Of a stretch of 64,000 bases of DNA, positions 38,917 to 48,051 are shown piece after piece; positions within the stretch are counted from its first letter, which is position 1; each line of letters opens with the position of its first letter. The notes under the pieces were generated by a model, which was given only the letters and a program-made list of their open reading frames with translations, was not told the DNA's origin and searched no databases. Source of the DNA: Pelistega ratti (GTDB lineage: Bacteria; Pseudomonadota; Gammaproteobacteria; Burkholderiales; Burkholderiaceae_B). Made by a program: the position numbers and the translations under genes. The DNA lies in NCBI RefSeq assembly GCF_009833965.1, contig NZ_CP047165.1, forward strand, positions 868,001-932,000, written 5' to 3'.

Positions 38917-39969
38917 ATGGCACAACATATTAAATATGACGCATTTGAAGCGTATTTAAAGAAACAAGGCAATCATATTGATCGATTGTACTGTGTCATG
39001 GGGGAAGAGTTACTTTTACGTAATGAAACAGTTGATTTCATTCGCCAGCATTGCCGACAACTTGGGTTCAGTGAACGGGTCAGCTTAGTATTAGAAGCCA
39101 ATGGGCCTTGGCAAAAGATTCAAGAAAATCTTCATAATACCTCACTTTTTGCCGAGCAAAAAATACTAGAAATTACACTACCAACGGGCAAACCAGGTAG
39201 AGTTGGAGGACAGGCTCTTATTGAGATGGTAGAAGCCATTCAAAAAGGGTTCACAAATGATACAACTATTATCCTTAACTTACCCAAACTGGATAAAAAA
39301 ACTCAAGAAAGCAAATGGTATAAGGCAATCAATCAAGTCGCTATTACCATTAATATTCCCCAAATTACTCGCCAGCAATTACCTAACTGGATGCGTCAGC
39401 GTTTTGCCTTACAACAGCAACAAATTGATGATGATGCCCTCCACTATTTAGCAGATAAAGTCGAGGGAAATTTATTTGCTGCACACCAAGAAATTCTTAA
39501 ATTAGGCTTAATACATGAAAAGGGGAATATTAATCTTCAAAGTATTGAAGCCTCTGTCAGAGATGTTGCTCGATTTGATGTTTTTCAGCTTACTGATGCA
39601 ATGCTTAAAGGCGATGCAAAACGTAGCATTCGGATTTTACAATGCTTACAAGATGAAGGAGAAGCATTACCGCTTATCCTTACGATGATTACCCGTGAAA
39701 TACGAACACTCTATGCTTTAGCATTTCATCAACGAGAAGGCAAAAACCTGACACTATTAATGAATCAACTACGGATTTTTAGTTCAAGGCAATCCCTTTT
39801 TCTCTCTGCCTTACAACGTCTTAGTTTAGTAAAACTCATAGGACTGATTCAACATGCCAATGATATTGATCGATTATTTAAAGGGTATCCTGTAGAAGGA
39901 CGATTAAAAGATGCCTGGCAAGAAACCAAACGGCTGATTATTAAAGTCGCTCAAGATGGCATACTGTAA
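38917..39969 (+). CDS. holA: DNA polymerase III subunit delta
   Basis: 350 residues. HolA opens the beta sliding clamp within the clamp loader. N-terminal domain with 'LYCVMGEELLLRNETVDFIR' (the usual 'L..GdE.LL..E..d..R' opening), a central AAA+-like part without a Walker A motif, and a C-terminal collar domain ('VARFDVFQLTDAMLKGDAKR', 'ALPLILTMITREIRTLYALA'). Position after lptE is the conserved context. Confidence 0.95.
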   Translation: MAQHIKYDAFEAYLKKQGNHIDRLYCVMGEELLLRNETVDFIRQHCRQLGFSERVSLVLEANGPWQKIQENLHNTSLFAEQKILEITLPTGKPGRVGGQALIEMVEAIQKGFTNDTTIILNLPKLDKKTQESKWYKAINQVAITINIPQITRQQLPNWMRQRFALQQQQIDDDALHYLADKVEGNLFAAHQEILKLGLIHEKGNINLQSIEASVRDVARFDVFQLTDAMLKGDAKRSIRILQCLQDEGEALPLILTMITREIRTLYALAFHQREGKNLTLLMNQLRIFSSRQSLFLSALQRLSLVKLIGLIQHANDIDRLFKGYPVEGRLKDAWQETKRLIIKVAQDGIL

Positions 39970-40008
39970 GACAGTTATTTATCTCATTCTTTCCTAGGAA
40001 GCCACTTT

Positions 40009-41271
40009 ATGACAATTTCCCTTGACGACACTATGCAACATTTAGGGCAAAATGCCAAGCAAGCCGCACGACAAATGCGTACCGTGTCTTCCGTACAAAA
40101 AAATAAAGCGCTTCGATGGTTGGCTGATGCAATTGTTGAACATACTGCTTTTTTACAAACAGAAAACGCAAAAGATATAGCACTAGCACAACAGCATGGT
40201 TTAGCATCCGCCTTAATTGACCGATTAACCCTATCGGATAAAACCATTCAAACGATGGTAGCAGGGTTACATCAAATTGCTCAACTTGACGACCCTATTG
40301 GTAGTTTAGGCCCTACTCGGTGCTTACCTAATGGTATTCGCATTGCTAAAATGACCGTTCCTTTAGGTGTGATTGGTATTATTTATGAATCACGTCCTAA
40401 TGTTACGATTGATGCCGCAGCCCTTTGCTTAAAAGCAGGAAATGTCGCTATACTTAGAGGGGGAAGTGAGGCCTTTTATACCAATCAAGCACTCGCCCAA
40501 CTCATACAAAAAGCATTAACCTACGCTGAATTACCTTTGCACGCCGTTCAACTCATCCCGACCACTGATAGAGAAGCAGTCAGTCACTTAATCCAAATGA
40601 CCGATACCGTTGATGTCATTATTCCTCGTGGTGGTAAAAGTTTACTTGAAAGATTAAAAAAAGAGGCTAAAGTGCCACTTATCATGCACTTAGAGGGTAA
40701 CTGCCATATGTATATTGACAAAAGTGCAAATCCCAATATGGCAATTGACTTAGCCTTTCATGCAAAAACATACCGCTATGGTATCTGTGGTGCATTAGAG
40801 ACACTACTTATTCATCAAGATATAGCAGAAACAGTTCTTCCCATTTTAGCAGAAAGATTTACACAAAAAGGCGTAGAAATGCGAACTTGTTTACGCACAC
40901 AAGATATACTCCCTCATACAACTTTAGCAACACCAGAAGACTGGGCAACCGAGTATCTCGCCCCTATTATTGCCATTCGTATCGTAGATAATATTCACCA
41001 AGCCATTGAACATATTGAACAATACAGCTCTGGTCATACAGAATCTATTATTACAGAAGATAGGCAAGCCGCTTATTTATTTCAGCAAAGTATCGATTCT
41101 GCTGGTGTTTATGTTAATCTACCCACCATTTTTGCCGATGGTTTTGAATATGGACTAGGGGCAGAAATTGGGATTTCAACTAATCGTCTTCATGCAAGAG
41201 GTCCTGTTGCCGTTGAGGGATTAACCACTTATAAATGGGTACTTTCTGGTGAAGGACAACATAGGGAATAA
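40009..41271 (+). CDS. proA: Gamma-glutamyl phosphate reductase
   Basis: 420 residues, NADPH-dependent reduction of gamma-glutamyl phosphate to glutamate semialdehyde in proline synthesis. Family features: 'GVIGIIYESRPNVTIDAAAL' (~120), 'AILRGGSEAF', 'VDVIIPRGGKSL', the catalytic cysteine in 'YRYGICGALETLLIH' (~265), and the C-terminal 'GAEIGISTNRLHARGPVAVE'. The residue after the catalytic Cys is Gly where most family members have Asn (Cys-Asn); the rest of the site is conserved. AGGAAG precedes the ATG. No proB nearby. Confidence 0.96.
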   Translation: MTISLDDTMQHLGQNAKQAARQMRTVSSVQKNKALRWLADAIVEHTAFLQTENAKDIALAQQHGLASALIDRLTLSDKTIQTMVAGLHQIAQLDDPIGSLGPTRCLPNGIRIAKMTVPLGVIGIIYESRPNVTIDAAALCLKAGNVAILRGGSEAFYTNQALAQLIQKALTYAELPLHAVQLIPTTDREAVSHLIQMTDTVDVIIPRGGKSLLERLKKEAKVPLIMHLEGNCHMYIDKSANPNMAIDLAFHAKTYRYGICGALETLLIHQDIAETVLPILAERFTQKGVEMRTCLRTQDILPHTTLATPEDWATEYLAPIIAIRIVDNIHQAIEHIEQYSSGHTESIITEDRQAAYLFQQSIDSAGVYVNLPTIFADGFEYGLGAEIGISTNRLHARGPVAVEGLTTYKWVLSGEGQHRE

Positions 41272-41275
41272 TCAT

Positions 41276-41701
41276 ATGCTTTATTTATGGCTTAAAATTA
41301 TACATATTATTTTTGTAATCTCTTGGTTTGCAGGTTTATTCTACCTCCCACGCATTTTTGTTAATCTTGCTCAAAATCAGCAAAATCCTATTATTTATGA
41401 TTATTTATTAGGAATGTCAAAACGACTCCTCCGTTTTATGACTATTATTGCAATACCTGCCATTATAACGGGGCTTTGGATGATGATTCAGTTTAAGATT
41501 GGAGCAGGAATGGGCTGGTTACATGCTAAACTATGCTTTGTTTTTTTTATTCTCTTGTACCATGCTTCCTGTTTTAAAATACACCGTCAATTTGAACAAA
41601 GAAGTAATCAAAAAACACATATCTTTTTCCGTTGGTACAATGAAATTCCTTTATTTTTATTACTAGGCGTTGTTGCTTTTGTAATTCTTAAACCCTTTTA
41701 A
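41276..41701 (+). CDS. hemJ: HemJ-type protoporphyrinogen oxidase (CopD/UPF0093 family)
   Basis: 141 residues from ATG 41276, with AGGGA upstream; an in-frame start at 41249 lies inside proA and is unlikely. Four predicted helices. 'LKIIHIIFVISWFAGLFYLPRIFV' at the N-terminus carries the conserved heme-ligand His and the W-F-x-G-x-FYLPR-hF pattern of HemJ; a second conserved 'LHAKLCFVFFILLYH' follows in helix 3. HemJ oxidises protoporphyrinogen IX in heme synthesis. Heme supply would serve the cbb3 oxidase and CysI made elsewhere in the window. Confidence 0.85.
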   Translation: MLYLWLKIIHIIFVISWFAGLFYLPRIFVNLAQNQQNPIIYDYLLGMSKRLLRFMTIIAIPAIITGLWMMIQFKIGAGMGWLHAKLCFVFFILLYHASCFKIHRQFEQRSNQKTHIFFRWYNEIPLFLLLGVVAFVILKPF

Positions 41702-41707
41702 TTCACT

Positions 41708-43195
41708 ATGACAGAAGAAACACCTCGTAAAAAACTTAGTATTAATCGTCAAAGCAAAGATGAAAATAAACCCCGTCAAAGGACAGGGGCAAGGGCTCGT
41801 CTTGTTGCGATGAATGAAATCCGTAAACAAGTAGAAGAAAATGCTTCCTCACGGACAGCTAAAACAAACAAACCCTATAATGAACGTTTTGATCGATATG
41901 ATGAGGACAAAGGGTTTAGACGACCTCGTACAGCAGGCTATGCTCGTCATCGCACCAGCCTAGAAGAACGAATGGCAAGGGGAACTGGTCATCGTTTTAA
42001 ACCACAAACAAACTTTACCCCCCCTCAAACCTATGCCAGTTATCAAGAAGAAATTTTTCCTGTATTTGCTCCCTGCCCTATCGGTTTAGAGCAAGTATTA
42101 GCAAAGGAACTCGAATCACTTGGTTTTCAAGGCATCAATGTTGGGCGTTCAGGTTGTGCTTTTAAAGCAGATTGGACAGGTGTTATGCGTGCCAATCTTT
42201 ATTCTCGTCTTGCCACTCGCATTCTTGTACAAGTTGCTTATGCTAAGGTAAACACCGAAGATGATATTTATACTCTCGCTCGTCAAGTAGCATGGGAACG
42301 CTGGTTTGGTGCAGAACAAACACTTCGTGTCGATACCTCTGCGATCCGTAGTCCTATGCAAAGCCTACAATTTTGCAATTTACGTGCAAAAGATGGGATT
42401 GTTGATCGTTTGCGTGAAATAGAGGGCGAACGTCCTAGTATTGATACCGTCAGACCTGATGCAAAGGTACATCTTTTCCTTGACAGTGAATCCGCAACAC
42501 TCTATTTAGACACCTCTGGAGAATCCTTATTTAAAAGAGGTTGGCGTTATGACAAAGGACAAGCACCTTTACGCGAGAATTTAGCCGCTGGTATCCTTGC
42601 CCTTGCTGGCTGGCAACCTACCCAACCACTGTATGACCCTTTCTGTGGTAGTGGCACTATCTTAATTGAAGCGGCATGGATAGCCAAAAATATCCCACCG
42701 GGTATTAATCGTCCCTTTGCTTTTGAACGGTTACGCGGAATGAATCGTCATGCATGGGCAGCCCTCAAAGAACAAGCATTTGATGAAATTATACCAACAC
42801 TTAATGTCCCCTTATTTGGTTCAGATATAGATACCACTGTTATTCAAGCTGCTTATGCTAATTTAGATAGAGCTAAACTACCTGAAAACAGTATTCACTT
42901 TTCTCAGCAAAATGCACTACATATAAAATCACCCACCGTACAGGCAGGTTTTCTGATAACAAATCCACCCTATGGTGAGCGATTAGGGGCAGAAGATGAA
43001 ACCTTTTGGCGTGAATGGTCTAGTGTTTTAAAAAACCAATTTGCACAATGGCAAGTTCACGTTATTACAAATGATATGGATTTTCCCAAAAAACTCCGCT
43101 TAAAACCCAATCGTCGTACACCTGTGTTCAATGGTGATATTGAGTGTCGTTTATTTGGTTTTGAGATTGTTTCTGATAGTTATCGACAAAAATAG
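41708..43195 (+). CDS. THUMP-domain class I RNA methyltransferase (RlmL-like)
   Basis: 495 residues. A basic, disordered N-terminal extension of ~110 residues comes first; then a THUMP domain (about 120-270, 'FAPCPIGLEQVLAKELESLG' to 'VHLFLDSESATLYLDTSGESL') and a methyltransferase domain with SAM motif 'YDPFCGSGTILIEAAWIA' (~305) and catalytic NPPYGERLG (~420). This matches the first half of E. coli RlmL (YcbY), which makes m2G2445 of 23S rRNA; the C-terminal RlmK half is absent, as in many betaproteobacteria. Substrate by analogy only. Confidence 0.88.
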   Translation: MTEETPRKKLSINRQSKDENKPRQRTGARARLVAMNEIRKQVEENASSRTAKTNKPYNERFDRYDEDKGFRRPRTAGYARHRTSLEERMARGTGHRFKPQTNFTPPQTYASYQEEIFPVFAPCPIGLEQVLAKELESLGFQGINVGRSGCAFKADWTGVMRANLYSRLATRILVQVAYAKVNTEDDIYTLARQVAWERWFGAEQTLRVDTSAIRSPMQSLQFCNLRAKDGIVDRLREIEGERPSIDTVRPDAKVHLFLDSESATLYLDTSGESLFKRGWRYDKGQAPLRENLAAGILALAGWQPTQPLYDPFCGSGTILIEAAWIAKNIPPGINRPFAFERLRGMNRHAWAALKEQAFDEIIPTLNVPLFGSDIDTTVIQAAYANLDRAKLPENSIHFSQQNALHIKSPTVQAGFLITNPPYGERLGAEDETFWREWSSVLKNQFAQWQVHVITNDMDFPKKLRLKPNRRTPVFNGDIECRLFGFEIVSDSYRQK

Positions 43196-43198
43196 CCT

Positions 43199-43699
43199 AT
43201 GAGTAACCTTTCTTTTTCTTCTCCTTCACGGCTTAAAATTTTTGCTAGCCAAATGTATGAGGGTATGCTTTTACTCGGACTCATTTTTGGCTTTAGTTTA
43301 ATTTTTGATGCCTTAACCAATCGTACAGACTATCATCGACTTTTTTATGTCAGCCAAGCCTTTATTTTTATATTGATAGGTGTTTATTTTATCTTATCAT
43401 GGTATCGAAAAGGACAAACTTTACCGATGAAAACATGGGGTATCGTATTATGTGATACAGAAGGAAAACGCCCCACTATCCCTCAATTAATACTACGTTA
43501 TGTACTCGCATGGATTTTTCCATTCATTGGTGCTTACGCCGTTCATCTACTGGCTGAATCTATCGGGTGGGCATCTATTACCATGTTAGTTATTTTTACC
43601 CCTTTTTTAAATTTTATTTACTCATGGTTCGATAAAGAGGGTTTATTTTTACATGATAGAATAGCTAGAACACGCTTGGTAAACAAATCCATACATTAG
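43199..43699 (+). CDS. RDD family membrane protein
   Basis: 166 residues with three to four membrane helices. RDD features: 'LIFGFSLIFDALTN' in the first helix region, 'LPMKTWGIVLCDTEGKRPT' between helices and C-terminal 'FDKEGLFLHDRIARTRLV' (D-R-x-A-x-T). Role of the family is not settled (some act in sodium/proton exchange). Three bases after the RNA methyltransferase gene. Confidence 0.85.
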   Translation: MSNLSFSSPSRLKIFASQMYEGMLLLGLIFGFSLIFDALTNRTDYHRLFYVSQAFIFILIGVYFILSWYRKGQTLPMKTWGIVLCDTEGKRPTIPQLILRYVLAWIFPFIGAYAVHLLAESIGWASITMLVIFTPFLNFIYSWFDKEGLFLHDRIARTRLVNKSIH

Positions 43700-43769
43700 G
43701 GGCTAGTAATCTGAAGCCATAAAATCTATAATACTAGTTATCCTAGGAAATTTTAGCTCTTGACACATT

Positions 43770-45122
43770 ATGACAAGCACAAATCAATACGATTCTTTAT
43801 ACGATACCTACGAATGGTTCGTTCCCAATAATTTTAATATTGCTTCTGCTTGCTGTCATCGTTGGGCAAATAGTCCCCATGAGGCACGGCAAGCCGCTAT
43901 TTATTTTGAAGATCAGGTGGGGCAACTGACTAGCTTGTCTTATGGTGCCTTATCTGAACGTGTCAATAAGCTAGCAAATGGCTTTATCCGTATGGGTGTT
44001 CAACCACAAGATCGCATTGCTATTGCCTTACAACATTCCGCCGAAACAGCCATTACTATTCTTGCTGCGATTACCGTTGGAGCGATTGCTGTTCCACTTA
44101 AAGCAAATCTTAGTAACACTGACTATGATAAGCGTTTAATGGATTGTGCTGCTCGTATTGCGATTGTGGATAAACATACTATTGGTCCGATGACTAATGC
44201 TATTGACCATAACCCTACCCTTCGCCAAAGCCTTAAACAAATTATTGGTATTCATACCGAAGATGAACGTGTTATTCCTTGGCGTACCTTATTAGCACGT
44301 CAGCCTAATCAGTTTACCATGATACCCGCTGACCCCCATATGCCTGCGATCATGTTTTATCCTGATCATGAACCTTTACGAGCAACAGTTATTACCCATG
44401 AAGCTATTGTTGGTTCATTACCGGGGTTTGTCGCATCACAAAACTGGTTTCCTAAACGTCATGATATTTTTTACACCACTTATGACTGGAGTACACCATT
44501 AGGATTGCTTGGTGCATTACTACCTACCCTCTATTTCGGAAAAACTATTGTCGGGTGTCCAAGCGGACGTACTATCCCTCGCTTATTTACCCTATTAGAG
44601 CATTACCCTATTAGTAATATTCTCGCTTCTGGTCAAGAGCTTCGCCGTATTCAAAGTTATAAAGACCCTCTTTCATCTTTTGATTTGGTCGTCCGTTGCA
44701 TTTCCTGCCCTGAAGAAGATAACTCACCCGAACTAAAAGCATGGGTCAAAGATCGCTTTAATGCCTCTCTTAATAGTATCTTTATGCCACTAGGTTTTTC
44801 ATATATTGTGGCAGAATCTGAAGAGAAATGGAAAGATAAACTCGGTAGTATGGGTAAAGCCGTTCCTGGACACACTGTTGAAATTCTCCGTGATAACGGT
44901 ACAATTGCTAATGTTGGTGAAATTGGTTATTTATGTGTCAGTGCTAATGATAAGCATGGTGAAGTAGATCCTGCTTTATCCACTTATTTTTGGTCTCAAG
45001 CACATTTACAACATATTGCACCTTTCTCTCAAAATTGGTATAACACAGGGATACGCGCTCGCAAAGATGAAGATAACTACTTCTGGCGAGTCCCTATCAC
45101 CCCACCTCCTGAGGCTGAGTAA
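43770..45122 (+). CDS. AMP-binding (acyl-CoA synthetase-like) protein, degenerate
   Basis: 450 residues with the fold pattern of adenylate-forming enzymes: 'LSYGALSERVNKLANGFIRMG' and 'GVQPQDRIAIALQHSAETAI' in the N-terminal domain, 'LGSMGKAVPGHTVEILRDNG' and 'GEIGYLCVSAN' near the end. But the ATP-binding P-loop (normally T-S-G-T-T-G-x-P-K-G) reads IMFYPDHEPLRATVITH, the invariant Asp of 'W..TGD' reads 'WYNTGIRARKDEDNYFW', and the ~110-residue C-terminal domain with the catalytic Lys is absent. The frame is intact. Probably an inactive homologue with another role. In relatives an intact AMP-binding gene occupies this place (memory). Confidence 0.75.
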   Translation: MTSTNQYDSLYDTYEWFVPNNFNIASACCHRWANSPHEARQAAIYFEDQVGQLTSLSYGALSERVNKLANGFIRMGVQPQDRIAIALQHSAETAITILAAITVGAIAVPLKANLSNTDYDKRLMDCAARIAIVDKHTIGPMTNAIDHNPTLRQSLKQIIGIHTEDERVIPWRTLLARQPNQFTMIPADPHMPAIMFYPDHEPLRATVITHEAIVGSLPGFVASQNWFPKRHDIFYTTYDWSTPLGLLGALLPTLYFGKTIVGCPSGRTIPRLFTLLEHYPISNILASGQELRRIQSYKDPLSSFDLVVRCISCPEEDNSPELKAWVKDRFNASLNSIFMPLGFSYIVAESEEKWKDKLGSMGKAVPGHTVEILRDNGTIANVGEIGYLCVSANDKHGEVDPALSTYFWSQAHLQHIAPFSQNWYNTGIRARKDEDNYFWRVPITPPPEAE

Positions 45123-45157
45123 TCATCATATAGCCATAAGAGGTAAAGGAAATACTT

Positions 45158-45679
45158 ATGGCTATTTATCAACTACATAACCTTATTCCCTCTATTGACC
45201 CAAGTGCTTATATCTTTGAGAATGCCACCATTATTGGCAATGTAAGCATCAAAGCGAATGTTAGCATCTGGTCTCATGTCTCTATCCGTGCTGATAACGA
45301 TAGCATTACGATTGACGAAAATAGTAATGTTCAAGAGGGAGCTGTTTTACACGTTGATCAAGAAACCCCTATGTATATTGGGAAAAACGTTACCATTGGT
45401 CATCAAGCCATGCTTCATGGCTGTACCATCCAAGAGGGTAGCCTTATTGGTATGCAAGCCATTGTTTTAAACCGTGCTGTTATTGGAAAAAACTGTCTTA
45501 TTGCTGCAGGTGCTATTATTCCAGAAGGTAAAATTATTCCCGATAATTCTCTGGTAATAGGTGTAGCTAAAATAGCACGTACATTGAGTGAAGAAGATAT
45601 TCAACAAATGCAAAAAGGGACTGCAAATTATGTGGAACGGGCAAAATATTATCGGGAATATCTTAAACAAATAGCGTAG
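45158..45679 (+). CDS. Gamma-class carbonic anhydrase family protein (YrdA/PaaY type)
   Basis: 173 residues built of left-handed beta-helix hexapeptide repeats. The three zinc-ligand histidines of the gamma class can be seen in 'GAVLHVDQE' and 'GHQAMLHGCTI'. Family motifs 'WSHVSIRADNDSITI' and 'LIGMQAIVLNRAVIGKNCLIAAGA' are present. The C-terminal helix packs on the trimer. Biological activity of such short homologues is often unproven. 36 bases after the AMP-binding gene, likely the same operon. Confidence 0.92.
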   Translation: MAIYQLHNLIPSIDPSAYIFENATIIGNVSIKANVSIWSHVSIRADNDSITIDENSNVQEGAVLHVDQETPMYIGKNVTIGHQAMLHGCTIQEGSLIGMQAIVLNRAVIGKNCLIAAGAIIPEGKIIPDNSLVIGVAKIARTLSEEDIQQMQKGTANYVERAKYYREYLKQIA

Positions 45680-45717
45680 TAATAAACTATATCATCACCA
45701 CTCAAAAAAGATAAATA

Positions 45718-45755
45718 CAAAAATCCCATTAATATATTCACTATATTAATGGGAT
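45718..45755 (-). terminator. Terminator of hslO (possibly bidirectional)
   Basis: A perfect 14-bp stem (45723-45736 / 45742-45755, ATCCCATTAATATA and its complement) with a 5-base loop. On the minus strand it ends GGGATTTTTG, giving a T tract for hslO; it may also end the plus-strand carbonic anhydrase transcript. Confidence 0.75.
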
Positions 45756-45796
45756 AACCGTATTATGAGAAACCATCAACCACTAATGATACATCA

Positions 45797-46717
45797 TTAA
45801 TGTTTTTGAGGATTTTCTTCCTGTTGCGGTGTATTAGGTATAAATAATTGCGCACTGTCAATTGCATCAAAAACATATGCCTTACCACAGAACTCACAAT
45901 TAACTTTTACCTCATTTTGTTCACTTAATATACTTTCCACCTCTTCAACACCTAGCATTTTAAGCATATTAGCAACACGCTCACGCGAACAATCACAGTG
46001 CCACTCAACAGGCTGTGGCTCATAAGCAAGCAGATTTTCTTCCCAAAACAGACGATGAATTAAGGTTTCTTCATCAATTTCAAGTTGTTCGCTCGGTTTA
46101 ATGGTTTCTGTAAGCATGACAGCTCTTGTCCATGCACTTTCTGCCGTTTCACTATCTACTTCTTGCCCTCCACCATGCGGTAAACGTTGAAGTAAAAGAC
46201 CCGTTACTTTCTGCTCATTTGCCGCAAGATAGAGACGTGTATCTAACTGTTCAGAACTTTTCATATAAAGTGCTAAGACTTCTGCTACCGTATCCCCTAC
46301 TAATGGTACAACACCCTGATAAGCCTGTTGTCCCTCTTGGCGATTTTTGGGATCTAAAACCACAATAAAACGTCCATTACGATTCGCATTCAGTAATGAT
46401 TGTAAATTATCCGTATCTTTAATCGCAAATTCTTGGCGAATTTTAATCGTTGCTCTTACTTGAAGTTGTTGATTACATTCCACCACAATTAGGGCGATAG
46501 GACCATCACCTTGAAGTTGAAGAATTAAAGAGCCATCAAACTTAATATTAGAAGCCAATAAAACCGCAGCAGCACTTAATTCACCTAATAAATGACGCAA
46601 AATCGGATGATACGATTGATGCTCTAACATATCATGCCATGTTTGGTTAAGATTAACCGTTTGAATACGGACACTACGGTCATTAAATAAATATTTTCTT
46701 AGCGTATCATTCATCAT
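45797..46717 (-). CDS. hslO: Redox-regulated chaperone Hsp33
   Basis: 306 residues from ATG 46717 (a second ATG follows at once); the longer in-frame start at 46873 would add 52 unrelated residues. Hsp33 is switched on by disulfide formation under oxidative stress and binds unfolding proteins. The C-terminal zinc switch is intact: HCDCSRE (CxC) and VNCEFCGKAY (CxxC), ~30 residues apart. N-terminal part shows 'HPILRHLLGELSAAAVLLAS' and 'GDGPIALIVVEC'. Converges with the carbonic anhydrase gene. Confidence 0.94.
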   Translation of the reverse strand: MMNDTLRKYLFNDRSVRIQTVNLNQTWHDMLEHQSYHPILRHLLGELSAAAVLLASNIKFDGSLILQLQGDGPIALIVVECNQQLQVRATIKIRQEFAIKDTDNLQSLLNANRNGRFIVVLDPKNRQEGQQAYQGVVPLVGDTVAEVLALYMKSSEQLDTRLYLAANEQKVTGLLLQRLPHGGGQEVDSETAESAWTRAVMLTETIKPSEQLEIDEETLIHRLFWEENLLAYEPQPVEWHCDCSRERVANMLKMLGVEEVESILSEQNEVKVNCEFCGKAYVFDAIDSAQLFIPNTPQQEENPQKH

Positions 46718-47051
46718 TAATAAGAGTAACCTTTTACAAAAATAGATAAAGCACTCTCTTATAACTAAAATAGTCATTCTACTTAACATAGGACAACAAA
46801 TTTTATCAGTACAAGAAAACCTTATCATCATTATGAATAAGCTCTTATATGGGGCTAATCCCTCTAAATACAAGGGGGATATGTACTTAATAAGGATCTA
46901 AAATATACCTCTATACACTAATAAATTCCTTGATTTTAAAGCTATATTTCCTATAAAAACATAGGCTAAAAATAGCATAGTTCCTTTTTTACCTATTTTA
47001 TTTTCTTTCTATATTCGGCATACTATCTACTTATTATTTGGAGTATATGCC
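46718..47051. other. Divergent intergenic region hslO / tadE-like
   Basis: About 330 AT-rich bases. GGAG at 47040-47043 is the ribosome site of the TadE-like gene. Otherwise I see nothing definite. Confidence 0.35.
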
Positions 47052-48014
47052 ATGTCTATATTTACCCTTTCACACCACAAAGGAATGGCTGGAATTGAAT
47101 TTATCCTTACTGCTATTCCTATCCTCTTGCTTGGTCTTGGTGGCTATGAGTTTACACGCTGGTATAACACACGCCATTTACTTAATATTGCCTTAGCAGA
47201 AACAGCAAGACAAGCCTCTATGGCTCATGCCAACCCAGAAACCATTGAAGCAACTTTTGAAAAAGCCATCAACCCTCTATTTGCATCAGGAACACAAACA
47301 GAGCAACGGCGACAACGCTATCTACACCATATCCAGACAACACTACAAAATACACCGTGGCAAATTCATATTCTAAACCCAACACCTGCCCACTTTTTAG
47401 ATTTTCAGCGCAAAGATTTACAGATTACACAACAAACAGGTTATGCTGCCATTGACAATAATTACCAAAAAGAGCAATACCAACGGCAAGGGATAGGTAC
47501 TTTTTCAGGAGAAGATATTTTTGCCGCCAATGTGCTTACCCTCTCACTTATATACCCTTATAAACCGATTGTACCGGGAATCGCCTCTCTCTTTAAGTGG
47601 TTAAGTCCTTCACAAACAGACACCTATGCCCATCAAATAATGGAAAAAGGATTTTTACCCATGAAACATACCTTTTCAATTCATATGCAATCCCATCCAG
47701 TACAATGGCCAAGTCTTCATAATGGCAAAGTACTTAGTTCTGGAAAAGCGCATACCATTCCATCAGGTAAAACATCAGTAGATACTTGTCTCGGTATTTG
47801 GTGCCAATCTCCAAAAACTCCCCTTTCTTCTACTATCCCCTCTAAAAAAGTAAAATTTGAAGAAATTAACACGCATCACCCAACAACGACCCATCAACCA
47901 ATAGCAACAAAGCAACATCATTCACTACCCGTAGAAACTAAGCCACCTTATACAGAATCTATCCCCTCTCAACAAAATCATCCTTTATGCGGGACAACTT
48001 TATGTTGCTCTTAA
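47052..48014 (+). CDS. TadE/TadG-like protein with Gln/His/Thr-rich tail
   Basis: 320 residues. The N-terminus 'HKGMAGIEFILTAIPILLLG' has the pseudopilin-like pattern of TadE (Gly, then Glu five residues on, then a hydrophobic helix), followed by 'RWYNTRHLLNIALAETARQASM', the TadE segment after the helix. The rest is presumably periplasmic; the last ~70 residues are rich in Thr, His, Pro and Gln with several Cys (e.g. 'VDTCLGIWCQSP', terminal CGTTLCCS). No tad ATPase, secretin or prepilin peptidase gene is nearby. TadE proteins are minor pilins; partner genes may lie elsewhere. Confidence 0.75.
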   Translation: MSIFTLSHHKGMAGIEFILTAIPILLLGLGGYEFTRWYNTRHLLNIALAETARQASMAHANPETIEATFEKAINPLFASGTQTEQRRQRYLHHIQTTLQNTPWQIHILNPTPAHFLDFQRKDLQITQQTGYAAIDNNYQKEQYQRQGIGTFSGEDIFAANVLTLSLIYPYKPIVPGIASLFKWLSPSQTDTYAHQIMEKGFLPMKHTFSIHMQSHPVQWPSLHNGKVLSSGKAHTIPSGKTSVDTCLGIWCQSPKTPLSSTIPSKKVKFEEINTHHPTTTHQPIATKQHHSLPVETKPPYTESIPSQQNHPLCGTTLCCS

Positions 48015-48051
48015 TTTATCACTATTTTTTGAGGGTAATAATATTGTTTAA

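Noticed and set aside
46718..46873. Longer hslO start at 46873
   Set aside because: It would add 52 Cys- and Leu-rich residues unlike any Hsp33; the usual N-terminus begins at 46717.
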